A stretch of 64,000 bases of DNA from Nonomuraea sp. NEAU-A123 (GTDB lineage Bacteria > Actinomycetota > Actinomycetes > Streptosporangiales > Streptosporangiaceae), in assembly GCF_018603905.1 (NCBI RefSeq), contig NZ_JAHFZZ010000003.1, positions 186,001 to 250,000 of the forward strand, given 5' to 3'. The notes under the pieces were generated by a model that saw only the letters and a program-made list of their open reading frames with translations, was not told the origin of the DNA and searched no databases. The translations under genes were made by a program, and so were the position numbers. Below are positions 35,514 through 43,007 of this stretch, piece by piece. Each line of letters begins with the position of its first letter. Within the stretch, counting starts at the first letter, position 1.

Positions 35514-36398
35514 TTACCCGCAGCCCTCGGACACGGGTAGGAGTTTCTCCAACCCGTATTCCGACAACAGTCTCGCCTTCCGGAACAGGCACCTCTGGTC
35601 GTACGCCTGGCCCACCCCCGGCATCCGCTCCAGCCGACGAATCGGGGAGGCCAGGTCAGCCTTGGGCCGCATCGACAGCCGGTACGACTCGGGCATGTCC
35701 GACACCCTGGTGGCCGAGACGAGCGCCTCGTTGTCCGCGTACGCCTTGACGAAGTTCCGGTACGCCGCCCTCTGGTCTTCGTACACGTACGATTCGAGCC
35801 CGGGGATCCGCTCGATGACGGCAACGATCGCCTTCTTCTCTTTGGCTGTGGCCGCAGACTTGTTCGCCTTGCCCCGCCCATGCAGACAGGCAGGCCAATC
35901 CGACCCCTTCATGCATAGAAATACTGATATTTCCGGCTTCAACGGAGCATGGACGCCATTCTTTGCCTGGTCGACGGCGAGCCCTACCCCTGGCCGCCCG
36001 TTCGCCGAGAGCACGATCCGGGTCCGGTCGGCCTCTCCCGACACCCGCACACGGAACGACTCCGGCATGTCTTTGGCCCGCACACTCGCCAGCACCTTCT
36101 TCTGGCCGGCGAACTCCTGGCGGAAGCTCGCGTACGCCGCGGCCCGGCTCACAAAGCGGACCTCAGTCACCTCAGGCGTGGCCTTCAGCAACGTCCCAAC
36201 GTCCCGCCTCTGCTTCGCCGTGGCATACCGCTTGTGGCACCCGTCCGCGGACGGCGTGCACAGGAAGACAGCGATCTCCCGGTCTTCGCCAACATTGACC
36301 TCCGGGGCCGACGCCGCCTCGGCGGACACGACCGGCCCGGTCATTCCGGAAAGCGCCACGACGGCCGCGACCGTCAGACGCCATAACCAGCGCTTCAC
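35514..36398 (-). CDS. Secreted protein with two FtsX extracellular domains
   Basis: 294 aa with a signal peptide (to about residue 29, ending AEAASA). Two tandem copies of the FtsX extracellular domain (PF18075-like) follow. Copy 1 has EIAVFLCTPSADGCHKRYAT, FVSRAAAYASFRQEFAG and DMPESFRVRVSG. Copy 2 has EISVFLCMKGSDWPACLHGR, YEDQRAAYRNFVKAYADN and DMPESYRLSMRP. In FtsX this domain sits on a four-helix permease and recruits peptidoglycan hydrolases. Here no membrane helices follow, so the product should be free or wall-associated. Each domain keeps a cysteine pair. Function is inferred: it may bind RipC-type hydrolases. Confidence 0.85.
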   Translation of the reverse strand: MKRWLWRLTVAAVVALSGMTGPVVSAEAASAPEVNVGEDREIAVFLCTPSADGCHKRYATAKQRRDVGTLLKATPEVTEVRFVSRAAAYASFRQEFAGQKKVLASVRAKDMPESFRVRVSGEADRTRIVLSANGRPGVGLAVDQAKNGVHAPLKPEISVFLCMKGSDWPACLHGRGKANKSAATAKEKKAIVAVIERIPGLESYVYEDQRAAYRNFVKAYADNEALVSATRVSDMPESYRLSMRPKADLASPIRRLERMPGVGQAYDQRCLFRKARLLSEYGLEKLLPVSEGCG

Positions 36399-36540
36399 CG
36401 CACTCCTCGCTTGACGATCAGGGACTCGGAAACACAGGCCAGCATCATTGCACCGATCCGCCGCAGTGTTTCCTCGGGCGTGGGAAGACCTGGCGGGTTG
36501 GTCTGGCCCCAGAAGCGGGTGAGTCGCCTTGTATTCTGCG

Positions 36541-36846
36541 TCAGCTCTGCAAGCGTTTCATCCCCCAAGGCTCGACCACGAAGAACCCATCATGAACGGC
36601 GCACGTCTTAGGCGCCTCGCGTATCGTGGGCATTTCCGAACCGACCGTCTCGAACAGAGCGCCTTCATAGATCAGCCCCACCTTGGGAACGTCGATGCCG
36701 CGTCGGCCGTCTGATGCTCGGACGGGTCTCGTACCCTCTGGCCAGATGGGAACGAATGTCGAGAACAGGTTCTCCGTGTTGCCATTTCTCTTGACGACCA
36801 GGCACGAATCGCCTTCCACCCACTCCAGGCGCGCCGTCAACGGCAT
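36541..36846 (-). CDS. Hypothetical 101-aa protein, second gene of a coupled pair
   Basis: 101 aa beginning MPLTARLEWVEGDSCLVV at ATG 36846, which overlaps the stop of the upstream frame in TGATG. Later segments are STFVPIWPEGTRPVRASDGR and KTCAVHDGFFVVEPWGM. The coding character is good and similar sequences occur in actinobacteria as small uncharacterised proteins. No domain is recognised. It is probably translationally coupled to the gene at 37115. Confidence 0.6.
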   Translation of the reverse strand: MPLTARLEWVEGDSCLVVKRNGNTENLFSTFVPIWPEGTRPVRASDGRRGIDVPKVGLIYEGALFETVGSEMPTIREAPKTCAVHDGFFVVEPWGMKRLQS

Positions 36847-37115
36847 CAGCGTGGAGTAGCCGTTTCGACGGCCTGCGTTGGAATCTGTCCCTTGAAGCCG
36901 AGCCAAACCTTCGAACCGTCCTCCGTACGCTCACCACCGGCAAACTCGCCGCTGAGCGCACGCTGGAGTCGCACCAGCTTCTGCTTGGCCGCAGGCCATG
37001 CCCCGTGACGCTCGATCGCCTCGCTGAAGCTGACACCCTGGGCCTGCGCCATGCCCTTCAGGATCTCGATATGGGCGGCGGACAGGTCATCGATGGCGGC
37101 ATCGGGGATATCCAC
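36846..37115 (-). pseudogene. 5'-truncated hypothetical protein
   Basis: About 89 aa readable: VDIPDAAIDDLSAAHIEILK, AQAQGVSFSEAIERHGAWPA, then GSKVWLGFKGQIPTQAVET. Coding-like sequence extends upstream of the only start (GTG 37115) for another 20 residues (KQAKTDPAATANWPDGP) until a stop codon near 37190, so the N-terminus appears to be cut off, perhaps with a signal peptide. It resembles the N-terminal part of secreted actinobacterial proteins. It overlaps the next gene by TGATG. Confidence 0.5.
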
Positions 37116-37303
37116 CGGGCCGTCCGGCCAGTTCGCGGTGGCCGCCGGGTCGGTCTTCGCTTGCTTGTCCGGTGGAACGGATGGTCAATTCGGCATGCCG
37201 CGTTCCCGCCGCGTCCGATGTGCGCTACGTCTCATCCGCGGACCGTTACACCGGATGCGCGGCTGGTGTCTCAATGCCGAGTCCATAACACGAGGGAGAC
37301 ACG

Positions 37304-38503
37304 ATGAACGGAAACGTCGAGGTGGTCGTGGTCGGCGGCGGGTACGGAGGCGTGATGGCGGCCAATCGCCTGGCACGGCGCAATGGCGTGTCGGTGACCC
37401 TGGTCAATCGACGTCCCAACTTCGTCGAGCGGATCCGCCTGCACCAACTCGTGACCGGCTCCGATGACGCGGTCGAGGGCTTCGGTGAGGTTCTGGGCGG
37501 GAACGTCCGGCTGGTGGTCGACGCCGCGACCCGCATCGACGCTGCCGAGCGTCGGGTGTCGCTGGCGGGCGGCGGCACGGTCTCCTACGACTACCTCATC
37601 TACGCGGTGGGCAGCGGCGCCGCCGATCCCGGCGTGCCCGGAGCGGCAGAGTTCGCTCATTCGGTGTCGGACCTCGAGAGGGCGGAACGACTGCGGTCGG
37701 CGCTGGCCGCGACGCCGGCGACGGCTCCGGTGACCGTGGTCGGAGCCGGCCCGACCGGCATAGAGACCGCCGCTGAGCTGGCAGAACTGGGCCGCAAGGT
37801 CACCCTGGTCTGCGGCAACGTGCTCGGCCCCTACCTGCATGCCCGGGGCCGCCGCCCGGTCGCCCGTCGGCTCGCCGAGCTGGATGTGACCGTCCTCGAA
37901 GGTCCCCGCGCGCGGGTGACGGAAGTGACACGCGACGCCGTACAGCTCGACGACGGCCGCGTGCTGCCTAGCGCGGTGACGATCTGGACCGCGGGATTCC
38001 GGGTCCCGGATCTGGCCGCCCGCAGCGGGCTGCGCACCGACACCGAAGGCCGCCTGCTCACCGACGCGACGCTGACCAGTGTGGACGACGTGCGCATCGT
38101 CGCTGCTGGGGACGCGGCGGCGATGACGGACCGGCCATTCCGGATGAGCTGCCAGGCCGCCGTGCAACTGGGCGCGGGGGCCGCCGCCACAATCCTGCGC
38201 CGGATCGCGGGGAAAACACCCACTCCCGTCCGGTTGATGTTCGCCGGGCAGTGCATCAGCCTCGGTCGGAACGAGGGCGTCACCCAGTTCTCCTACCTGG
38301 ACGACAGGGTGAACGCGCTCCACATCAGCGGGCGGCTCGGTGCCAAGGTCAAGGAGTTCGCCTGCCGGTTCCCCCTCAATCAGTTGGTGTCCGGGGCACG
38401 CAAGGCCAGTTCCCGCGCATCCCACGGCGACAGCACCGCTCGCCTGGAAACGCCTCAGCCGGAACACCGCACGACGCCGTCCAACACCCGAGGCGCGGCC
38501 TAG
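37304..38503 (+). CDS. FAD/NAD(P)-dependent oxidoreductase (NDH-2-like)
   Basis: 399 aa. Two dinucleotide-binding motifs are visible: VVVVGGGYGGVMAANRLARR for FAD at the N-terminus and VTVVGAGPTGIETAAELAEL for NAD(P)H in the middle. The second FAD contact is DVRIVAAGDAAAM. The layout matches type II NADH dehydrogenase-like enzymes; no C-terminal membrane anchor is obvious. It lies directly upstream of an ECF41 sigma factor. ECF41 genes are typically next to a carboxymuconolactone decarboxylase, oxidoreductase or epimerase, so it is the likely partner. Confidence 0.9.
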   Translation: MNGNVEVVVVGGGYGGVMAANRLARRNGVSVTLVNRRPNFVERIRLHQLVTGSDDAVEGFGEVLGGNVRLVVDAATRIDAAERRVSLAGGGTVSYDYLIYAVGSGAADPGVPGAAEFAHSVSDLERAERLRSALAATPATAPVTVVGAGPTGIETAAELAELGRKVTLVCGNVLGPYLHARGRRPVARRLAELDVTVLEGPRARVTEVTRDAVQLDDGRVLPSAVTIWTAGFRVPDLAARSGLRTDTEGRLLTDATLTSVDDVRIVAAGDAAAMTDRPFRMSCQAAVQLGAGAAATILRRIAGKTPTPVRLMFAGQCISLGRNEGVTQFSYLDDRVNALHISGRLGAKVKEFACRFPLNQLVSGARKASSRASHGDSTARLETPQPEHRTTPSNTRGAA

Positions 38504-38522
38504 CCGCCCAGTCCCCTCCTTC

Positions 38523-38544
38523 GGCCGGACCGACCGGTCCGGCC
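38523..38544 (+). terminator. Hairpin terminator after the oxidoreductase
   Basis: GGCCGGACC and GGTCCGGCC form a 9-bp stem with a GACC loop, 20 bases after the stop codon. It separates the oxidoreductase from the sigma-factor transcript. Confidence 0.65.
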
Positions 38545-38746
38545 CAAGAAGGACCGAGCCGGAGTGACAAGCACACAACGCCGCGGCCTCATATGCCGTG
38601 GCCGGGCACTGGGGCGTCATTCCCACCAGCCCGCCCACCCCACGTGGCCTGATCAGCGGGGAGGCTGACTCCGTCTTCGGACCGGGTACATATCCACGGC
38701 CTGCTTCCGGCATGTGGGCCGACAGCGAGAGAGTGAAGCGCTCGAC

Positions 38747-39643
38747 ATGAACGACCACGCCACCGACCCCGCGACCGAGACCTTCGTCGCCCACCGCGAC
38801 CTGCTGTTCACCGTCGCCTACGAGATGCTCGGATCGGCGGCGGACGCCGAGGACGTCCTCCAGGAGGCCTGGCTGCGGTGGGTCAAGGTCGACCTGGCGC
38901 AGGTACAGGACCAGCGCGCCTACCTGGTACGGATCACAACCCGGCAAGCACTCAACCGGCTACGCGCCCTCAAACGGCGCAAGGAGGCCTACGTCGGCCC
39001 CTGGCTGCCCGAGCCCCTACTCACCGCGCCGGACGTGGCCGAGGACGTCGAACTGTCCGAGAACCTGTCGCTGGCACTCATGTTCATCCTCGAAACCCTC
39101 TCACCGACCGAACGCGCCGTCTTCGTGCTGCACGAGGTCTTCGACATCGGCTACGACGACATCGCGGCCGCAATCGGCAAGAGCCCCGCCGCCGCACGCC
39201 AGCTCGCCTACCGCGCCCGCCGACACGTCGACGCCCGCCGGCCGCGCACACCGGCCTCCCCCGAAGAAGCCCGGGCAGCGTTGAATTCGTTCCAGACCGC
39301 CCTCCTGACCGGGGACCTGCAGGGGCTGCTCGACGTACTCGCCCCGGACGTTGTTTTCGTCAGCGACGGCGGCGGCCTCAGGCTGGCGGCCCTGCGGCCG
39401 GTGGTCGGCGCCGACAAGGTGCTCAGTTACATGGCCGGCAGTGTCGTCAAGGCCGGCGGCACCCTCACCGGTGAGCCCACGACGGTCAACGGCAACCCCG
39501 GACTCATCCTGCGTCTGGACGGCGTGATCGACGGCGTGCTGGCCTTGCGCGTGGAGAACGCCCGCGTTACCGGCCTCTACTACGTCCGCAACCCCGAAAA
39601 GCTCACCCGCGTTGAGTCCGAAACCCCCCTCACCTCCCGCTGA
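38747..39643 (+). CDS. sigJ: ECF41-type RNA polymerase sigma factor (SigJ-like)
   Basis: 298 aa. Sigma region 2 is FTVAYEMLGSAADAEDVLQE and region 4 is SPTERAVFVLHEVFDIGYDD. A SnoaL-like C-terminal domain follows region 4. ECF41 signatures are present: WLPEPLL between regions 2 and 4, DGGG (about residues 205-210) and the C-terminal NPEKL. In ECF41 factors this extension acts as an internal regulator in place of an anti-sigma factor. ATG 38747 is the family start; an in-frame start at 38714 is less likely. Confidence 0.92.
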   Translation: MNDHATDPATETFVAHRDLLFTVAYEMLGSAADAEDVLQEAWLRWVKVDLAQVQDQRAYLVRITTRQALNRLRALKRRKEAYVGPWLPEPLLTAPDVAEDVELSENLSLALMFILETLSPTERAVFVLHEVFDIGYDDIAAAIGKSPAAARQLAYRARRHVDARRPRTPASPEEARAALNSFQTALLTGDLQGLLDVLAPDVVFVSDGGGLRLAALRPVVGADKVLSYMAGSVVKAGGTLTGEPTTVNGNPGLILRLDGVIDGVLALRVENARVTGLYYVRNPEKLTRVESETPLTSR

Positions 39644-39693
39644 CCGTCCCCCTGTCTCCGCCGGGGAGACTCACTCAACTGAGGAGTTCCGCA

Positions 39694-40702
39694 ATGACCA
39701 CTACCGACTCCACCCACGAACGGAAAGTACCCGCGGTCGGCCGACCCGCGCCCTTCGGTGCCGTCAGGACAGGCTCGGACACCACTGCCACCGGCACCCA
39801 CGGCGGGCTACCGCGCCGGTCGGGGCTCGACGGTTGGAGAGTGATCACCTGGGTACTGACGGCTGCCGCGCTCGCTGTGGCCCTGATAGCACCGCTTTCA
39901 GGGTCGGCGCCCTACATGTTCGTACTGCTGCTGTCGATTCCGCTGGCGTTCATCTACGGCGTGCGTCGCTACGGTGCGAAGGCACTGCTGCTCTTCTTTG
40001 CCGTGACCTTCGTGGTGAGCAACTTCTTCGAGAATCTCAGCATTTCCACGGGCTTCCCGTTCGGCCACTATCACTACACCGGTAGCCCGAAGCTGATCGA
40101 TGTGCCGATCTTCATCGGCCCCATCTACTTCGGCTTGGGCTACCTGTGCTGGCAGGTGGCCAACGTCCTGCTCGACGAGGCGGACACCCGGCTTTCCTGG
40201 CGGGCGGGCACCGGGCACCGCGTCAACGTAGTCGCCCTGCCCATGACCGCAGCAGCCATCATGACGATGTTCGACGTCGGCAGCGACTCGATCGCCTCGA
40301 CTGTCAACCACTTGTGGGTCTGGGAGCGGAGTGGCGGCGTGTTCGGCGTCCCCTTCACCAACTACCTCGGCTGGTGGCTGGTCACCTACCTGTTCTTCCA
40401 GTTCTTCGCCCTTTACCTGGCCCGCCGCCAGGCACCTGTGCGAAGCACCGGGCTCGAACCGTCGCTGCAGTCGGTTCTCGTCTACGCAGGGCTCGGGCTC
40501 AGCACCATCCCCTATTTCGCGGCCGCCTCGAGCGACGACATCACGGATGCGACCGGAACAGTCTGGAACGCGCACGCGCTCATCGAGACGATGATGACCA
40601 TCAACCTGTTCACAGTGGTTCTTCGTGGCTTTCCTCGCCTTGGTCAAGTTGGCACGCCACGACACCACCGGTAACGCGATCCCCAGTCGTGACGCCCCCT
40701 GA
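39694..40702 (+). pseudogene. Carotenoid-biosynthesis-type (CruF/DUF422) membrane protein with 3' frameshift
   Basis: Multi-helix membrane protein of the DUF422/CruF type (carotenoid 1',2'-hydratase-like): FFENLSISTGFPFGHYHYTG, FIGPIYFGLGYLCWQVANVL and the C-terminal NAHALIETMMTINLFTVV. The frame from ATG 39694 continues to a stop at 40674 but turns into RGFPRLGQVGTPRHH after about 40617. The neighbouring frame continues naturally as FVAFLALVKLARHDTTGNAI to a TGA at 40700-40702, so a one-base insertion has altered only the last helix. It could be a strain-specific mutation or a sequence error; the 326-aa product may still be stable. Confidence 0.75.
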
Positions 40703-40859
40703 AGGCAGTAGGTTGGATCGGCCGTGGCAGGTTCTTTTTCGCGTCGCCTCCCGCCGAGTGAAGTAGGCCGCCGGCGAGGTGCCCATGGCCCGGGTCCTTA
40801 GCTAGTGCGGACAATTCGCCGGGGCGCAGTCAGGTGCCCACCCGCTCATCGGTGACCAG

Positions 40860-41195
40860 ACCGGCAGCGGCAAGCGCTCGCGGATCTCACATCAGCTCCT
40901 GATGCAAGGCCACCCTGCACCAACTGCTGTCGCGACTGCTCCAGCTCCCGGACGGCACCTCGCGAAGCCGCGGCCCATTGTTTCTGTCCGAGCGCCGCCC
41001 TGTGCCGGCCCGCCGCCCGCGGCCGCCGACCTCCGCCCACACACCGGCCGCGCCCGCCTCGGCGATGCAAGTGCTGTGGGATTGGGCGGTGAGCGACAAC
41101 GACGACGCCCGCGCCATCCTGGAGGAGTACTACCTCCTTCCGGACACCGCCACCCAGAGCCCGGCCGAGCTGAGCGACCGCCTGGCCAACCAGCC
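40860..41195. other. Mosaic of recombinase and unknown gene scraps
   Basis: Coding-like pieces in different frames: FLSERRPVPAR and ADLRPHTGRARLG (about 40978-41070) resemble the middle of a tyrosine recombinase; AMQVLWDWAVSDNDDARAIL with PDTATQSPAELSDRLANQ (about 41065-41190) is coding-like but unrecognised. No intact gene. This looks like a repeatedly rearranged integration zone. Confidence 0.4.
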
Positions 41196-41875
41196 CCGTC
41201 GAGAAAGCGAAGCGCCCTCGCCGGGAGACCAGCGAGCCCGGAGCAGTGTGGACCACCGCCCAGCTCAAATCCTTCCTCACCTCAGCTCGGAACCACCGGC
41301 TCTGGGCCTTCTTCCACGTAGCCGCCTACACAGGCGCCCGCCGCGGGGAACTGCTCCACCTCCGCTGGGCGGACGTCGACCTCGACGGCAAGCAACTCAC
41401 CATCACCGGCTCAGCGGCCTTCATCGACGGCGAGCGCATCGAAGGCACCACCAAGAGCGGCCGAAAGCGCATCGTCAGCATCGACGAGCAGACGACCCAG
41501 GTCCTGCGCAACCAGCGAAAGATACAGGCACAGGACAAGCTGAAGGTCGGCCCTGAGTGGCGAGGCGCCAGCATCTACGTGTTCACGACCGGCTGGGGCG
41601 AGCCGATCCACCCGGACACCGTCAGCTCGCTCTTCCCGATCCTGATCAAGCGCCACAACGCGCACAACCCGAAGGAGTCGCTACCCCATGCGCGACTCCA
41701 CGACCTCCGCCACATCCACGCCACGACCCTGCTCCTGGCCGGTGTCCCGGTACACGTCGTCGCGGCCCGTCTCGGCCACGCAGACCCCTCGATCACCCTG
41801 CGGGTCTATGCCCACGTGATCCGCGCAGCGGAAGCCTCGGCGGCCGACGTCTTCGCCCAGGTGATCAAGGAGTGA
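41196..41875 (+). pseudogene. Tyrosine recombinase (integrase), N-terminally truncated
   Basis: The catalytic domain is essentially complete: first Arg in TGARRGELLHLRWADV, Lys in TTKSGRKRIV, the HxLRH box as LHDLRHIHATTLL, second His in RLGHADPSITLR and the Tyr nucleophile in VYAHVI. The open frame begins only just before it (VEKAKRPRRETSEPGAVWTT); the SAM-like N-terminal DNA-binding domain is absent and replaced by scraps. ATG-like start at 41246. A terminator follows at 41931. It is probably the remains of an element integrase that used the nearby tRNA-Arg site. Confidence 0.85.
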
Positions 41876-41971
41876 TCGCCCCGTGCAACAGGGGCGTTGG
41901 CAAGATCCCGAGATTACCAGGACAAATACGAAGGCCCGTTCCAGGTTTGCCCTGGTAGCGGGCCTTGATGC
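41867..41971. repeat. Integrase 3'-end/terminator repeat, copy 1
   Basis: About 105 bp covering the last integrase codons and the following hairpin. A diverged copy lies at 42654-42759 in the same orientation. Shared blocks include AGCAAGATCCCGAGATT-type sequence and GAAGGCCCGTTCCAGGTTT. The two copies imply two related elements or a partial duplication. Confidence 0.8.
41931..41966 (+). terminator. Terminator after the integrase remnant
   Basis: AAGGCCCG pairs with CGGGCCTT and, inside, CCAGG pairs with CCTGG, with short internal mismatches. Confidence 0.7.
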
Positions 41972-42000
41972 CGCCAGCGCTAGGTTGCCCTGGCTCTTCT

Positions 42001-42594
42001 TCAGTGCCTCTCCGGGTCCTCCGCCAGGAACTCTGCGACCAGTTCCGCCGGGTTGGCAGCCCTGGTCAAGGCGAACATCTCGTCAGGGTTGAACATGTCA
42101 TAGAGGACCACCGGCAGTGGCCTTCCCAGGGTCTCCACGATCCGGCCATCCGCGTGGAGCTGCCGCGCCAGATCGACACAGAGTTCGTGGAACTGCTCGT
42201 CAAGCCGTTCGCCACGCTCGTCCTGCTGTTGTTCGGAGAGCCCGTCCTCGTCCTCGTACCAGAGGCCCTGCGCCACCGCCTCCCGCCGGTGCAACTCAGC
42301 ACCGGCCGGATCGTGTTCGGGGTGGTGGCCAACGATGCGGCGCCCCTCCAGCCCGGACGGCGGGAAATAGGCGTAACTCCAGCGAGCCTCCCATGCCGCC
42401 GGCGAGCTCGGCTCCGCCAGCAGCCGGGCCACATCGGTTTCGGTGTTGTAGCCGATCGCCAGGTACGGGAACCGGGGGTCTTGGTCGACGCTGTCGATCC
42501 GGAACGTGACGGTGTATATCTCGGGCCCCGACTCTTCTGGAAACTCTGCCAGGGTGCGCACCGCCGCCTGCTCCATGTGCTGCCGGAACGTCAT
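42001..42594 (-). CDS. Hypothetical protein, DUF4303-like (tentative)
   Basis: 197 aa. The central part (YTVTFRIDSVDQDPRFPYLA, IGYNTETDVARLL, WEARWSYAYFPPSG) and the C-terminal LPVVLYDMFNPDEMFALTRA recall DUF4303 or SUKH-like proteins, which are often immunity or accessory factors in polymorphic toxin and mobile contexts. No signal peptide or membrane segment. It lies between the two integrase-end repeats, so it may be recent cargo. The assignment is tentative. Confidence 0.6.
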   Translation of the reverse strand: MTFRQHMEQAAVRTLAEFPEESGPEIYTVTFRIDSVDQDPRFPYLAIGYNTETDVARLLAEPSSPAAWEARWSYAYFPPSGLEGRRIVGHHPEHDPAGAELHRREAVAQGLWYEDEDGLSEQQQDERGERLDEQFHELCVDLARQLHADGRIVETLGRPLPVVLYDMFNPDEMFALTRAANPAELVAEFLAEDPERH

Positions 42595-42653
42595 CGAGAA
42601 CTCTTTTCAGCGGGCCTGCGGGATCACGGCGGAACTCTAACAAGTCCGCTACC

Positions 42654-42759
42654 AAGGAGCGATCGCCTCGTGTTAGCAGAGGTGTTAGCAAGATCCCGAG
42701 ATTGTCCTGACAAACACGAAGGCCCGTTCCAGGTTTTTCCTGGTAACGGACCTTGATGC
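42654..42759. repeat. Integrase 3'-end/terminator repeat, copy 2
   Basis: Diverged copy of 41867-41971. The integrase stop region is degraded, but the 3' flank and hairpin (42719-42754) are kept, and the tRNA-Arg 3' half follows immediately. This is the layout of an integrase gene next to its attachment site. Confidence 0.8.
42719..42754. terminator. Hairpin next to the left att repeat
   Basis: AAGGCCCGTTCCAGG pairs imperfectly with CCTGGTAACGGACCTT. It can serve an integrase reading toward the att site or a tRNA reading out of it. Confidence 0.6.
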
Positions 42760-42763
42760 TGTG

Positions 42764-42805
42764 TGCGGCCGGAAGTACTCGAAACCCCAACCTTCTGATC
42801 CGTAG
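42764..42805 (-). repeat. Left attachment-site copy: 3' half of tRNA-Arg(ACG)
   Basis: 42 bp identical, except one base, to 61815-61856, the 3' half of the intact tRNA-Arg from the anticodon loop to the discriminator base, in the same orientation. The 5' half of the tRNA is absent here. Direct repeats of a tRNA 3' end are the hallmark of tyrosine-recombinase integration. Confidence 0.9.
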
Positions 42806-43007
42806 GGAAGGGCGGACGCCTGGTCAGCAGAGCTTCGTCCACAGGTGTGTATAACGTCCGCTGGCCCAGCCCCTCCTCCCGAAGGCCTCCACCGACCCCG
42901 CTACACGGCCATTAGCCGACCCGGAACGCAGGGCGCCAGGCCCGAGCACCGGAAGTGGCGCGGCAGCCTTACGACCTGCAGTGATGTCCTGAAGAGCCAG
43001 CACGCCC

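Noticed and set aside
41196..41875. Integrase considered as an intact gene that could still mobilise the island
   Set aside because: The N-terminal arm-binding/SAM-like domain is missing and upstream sequence is a mosaic of scraps, so it is probably inactive.
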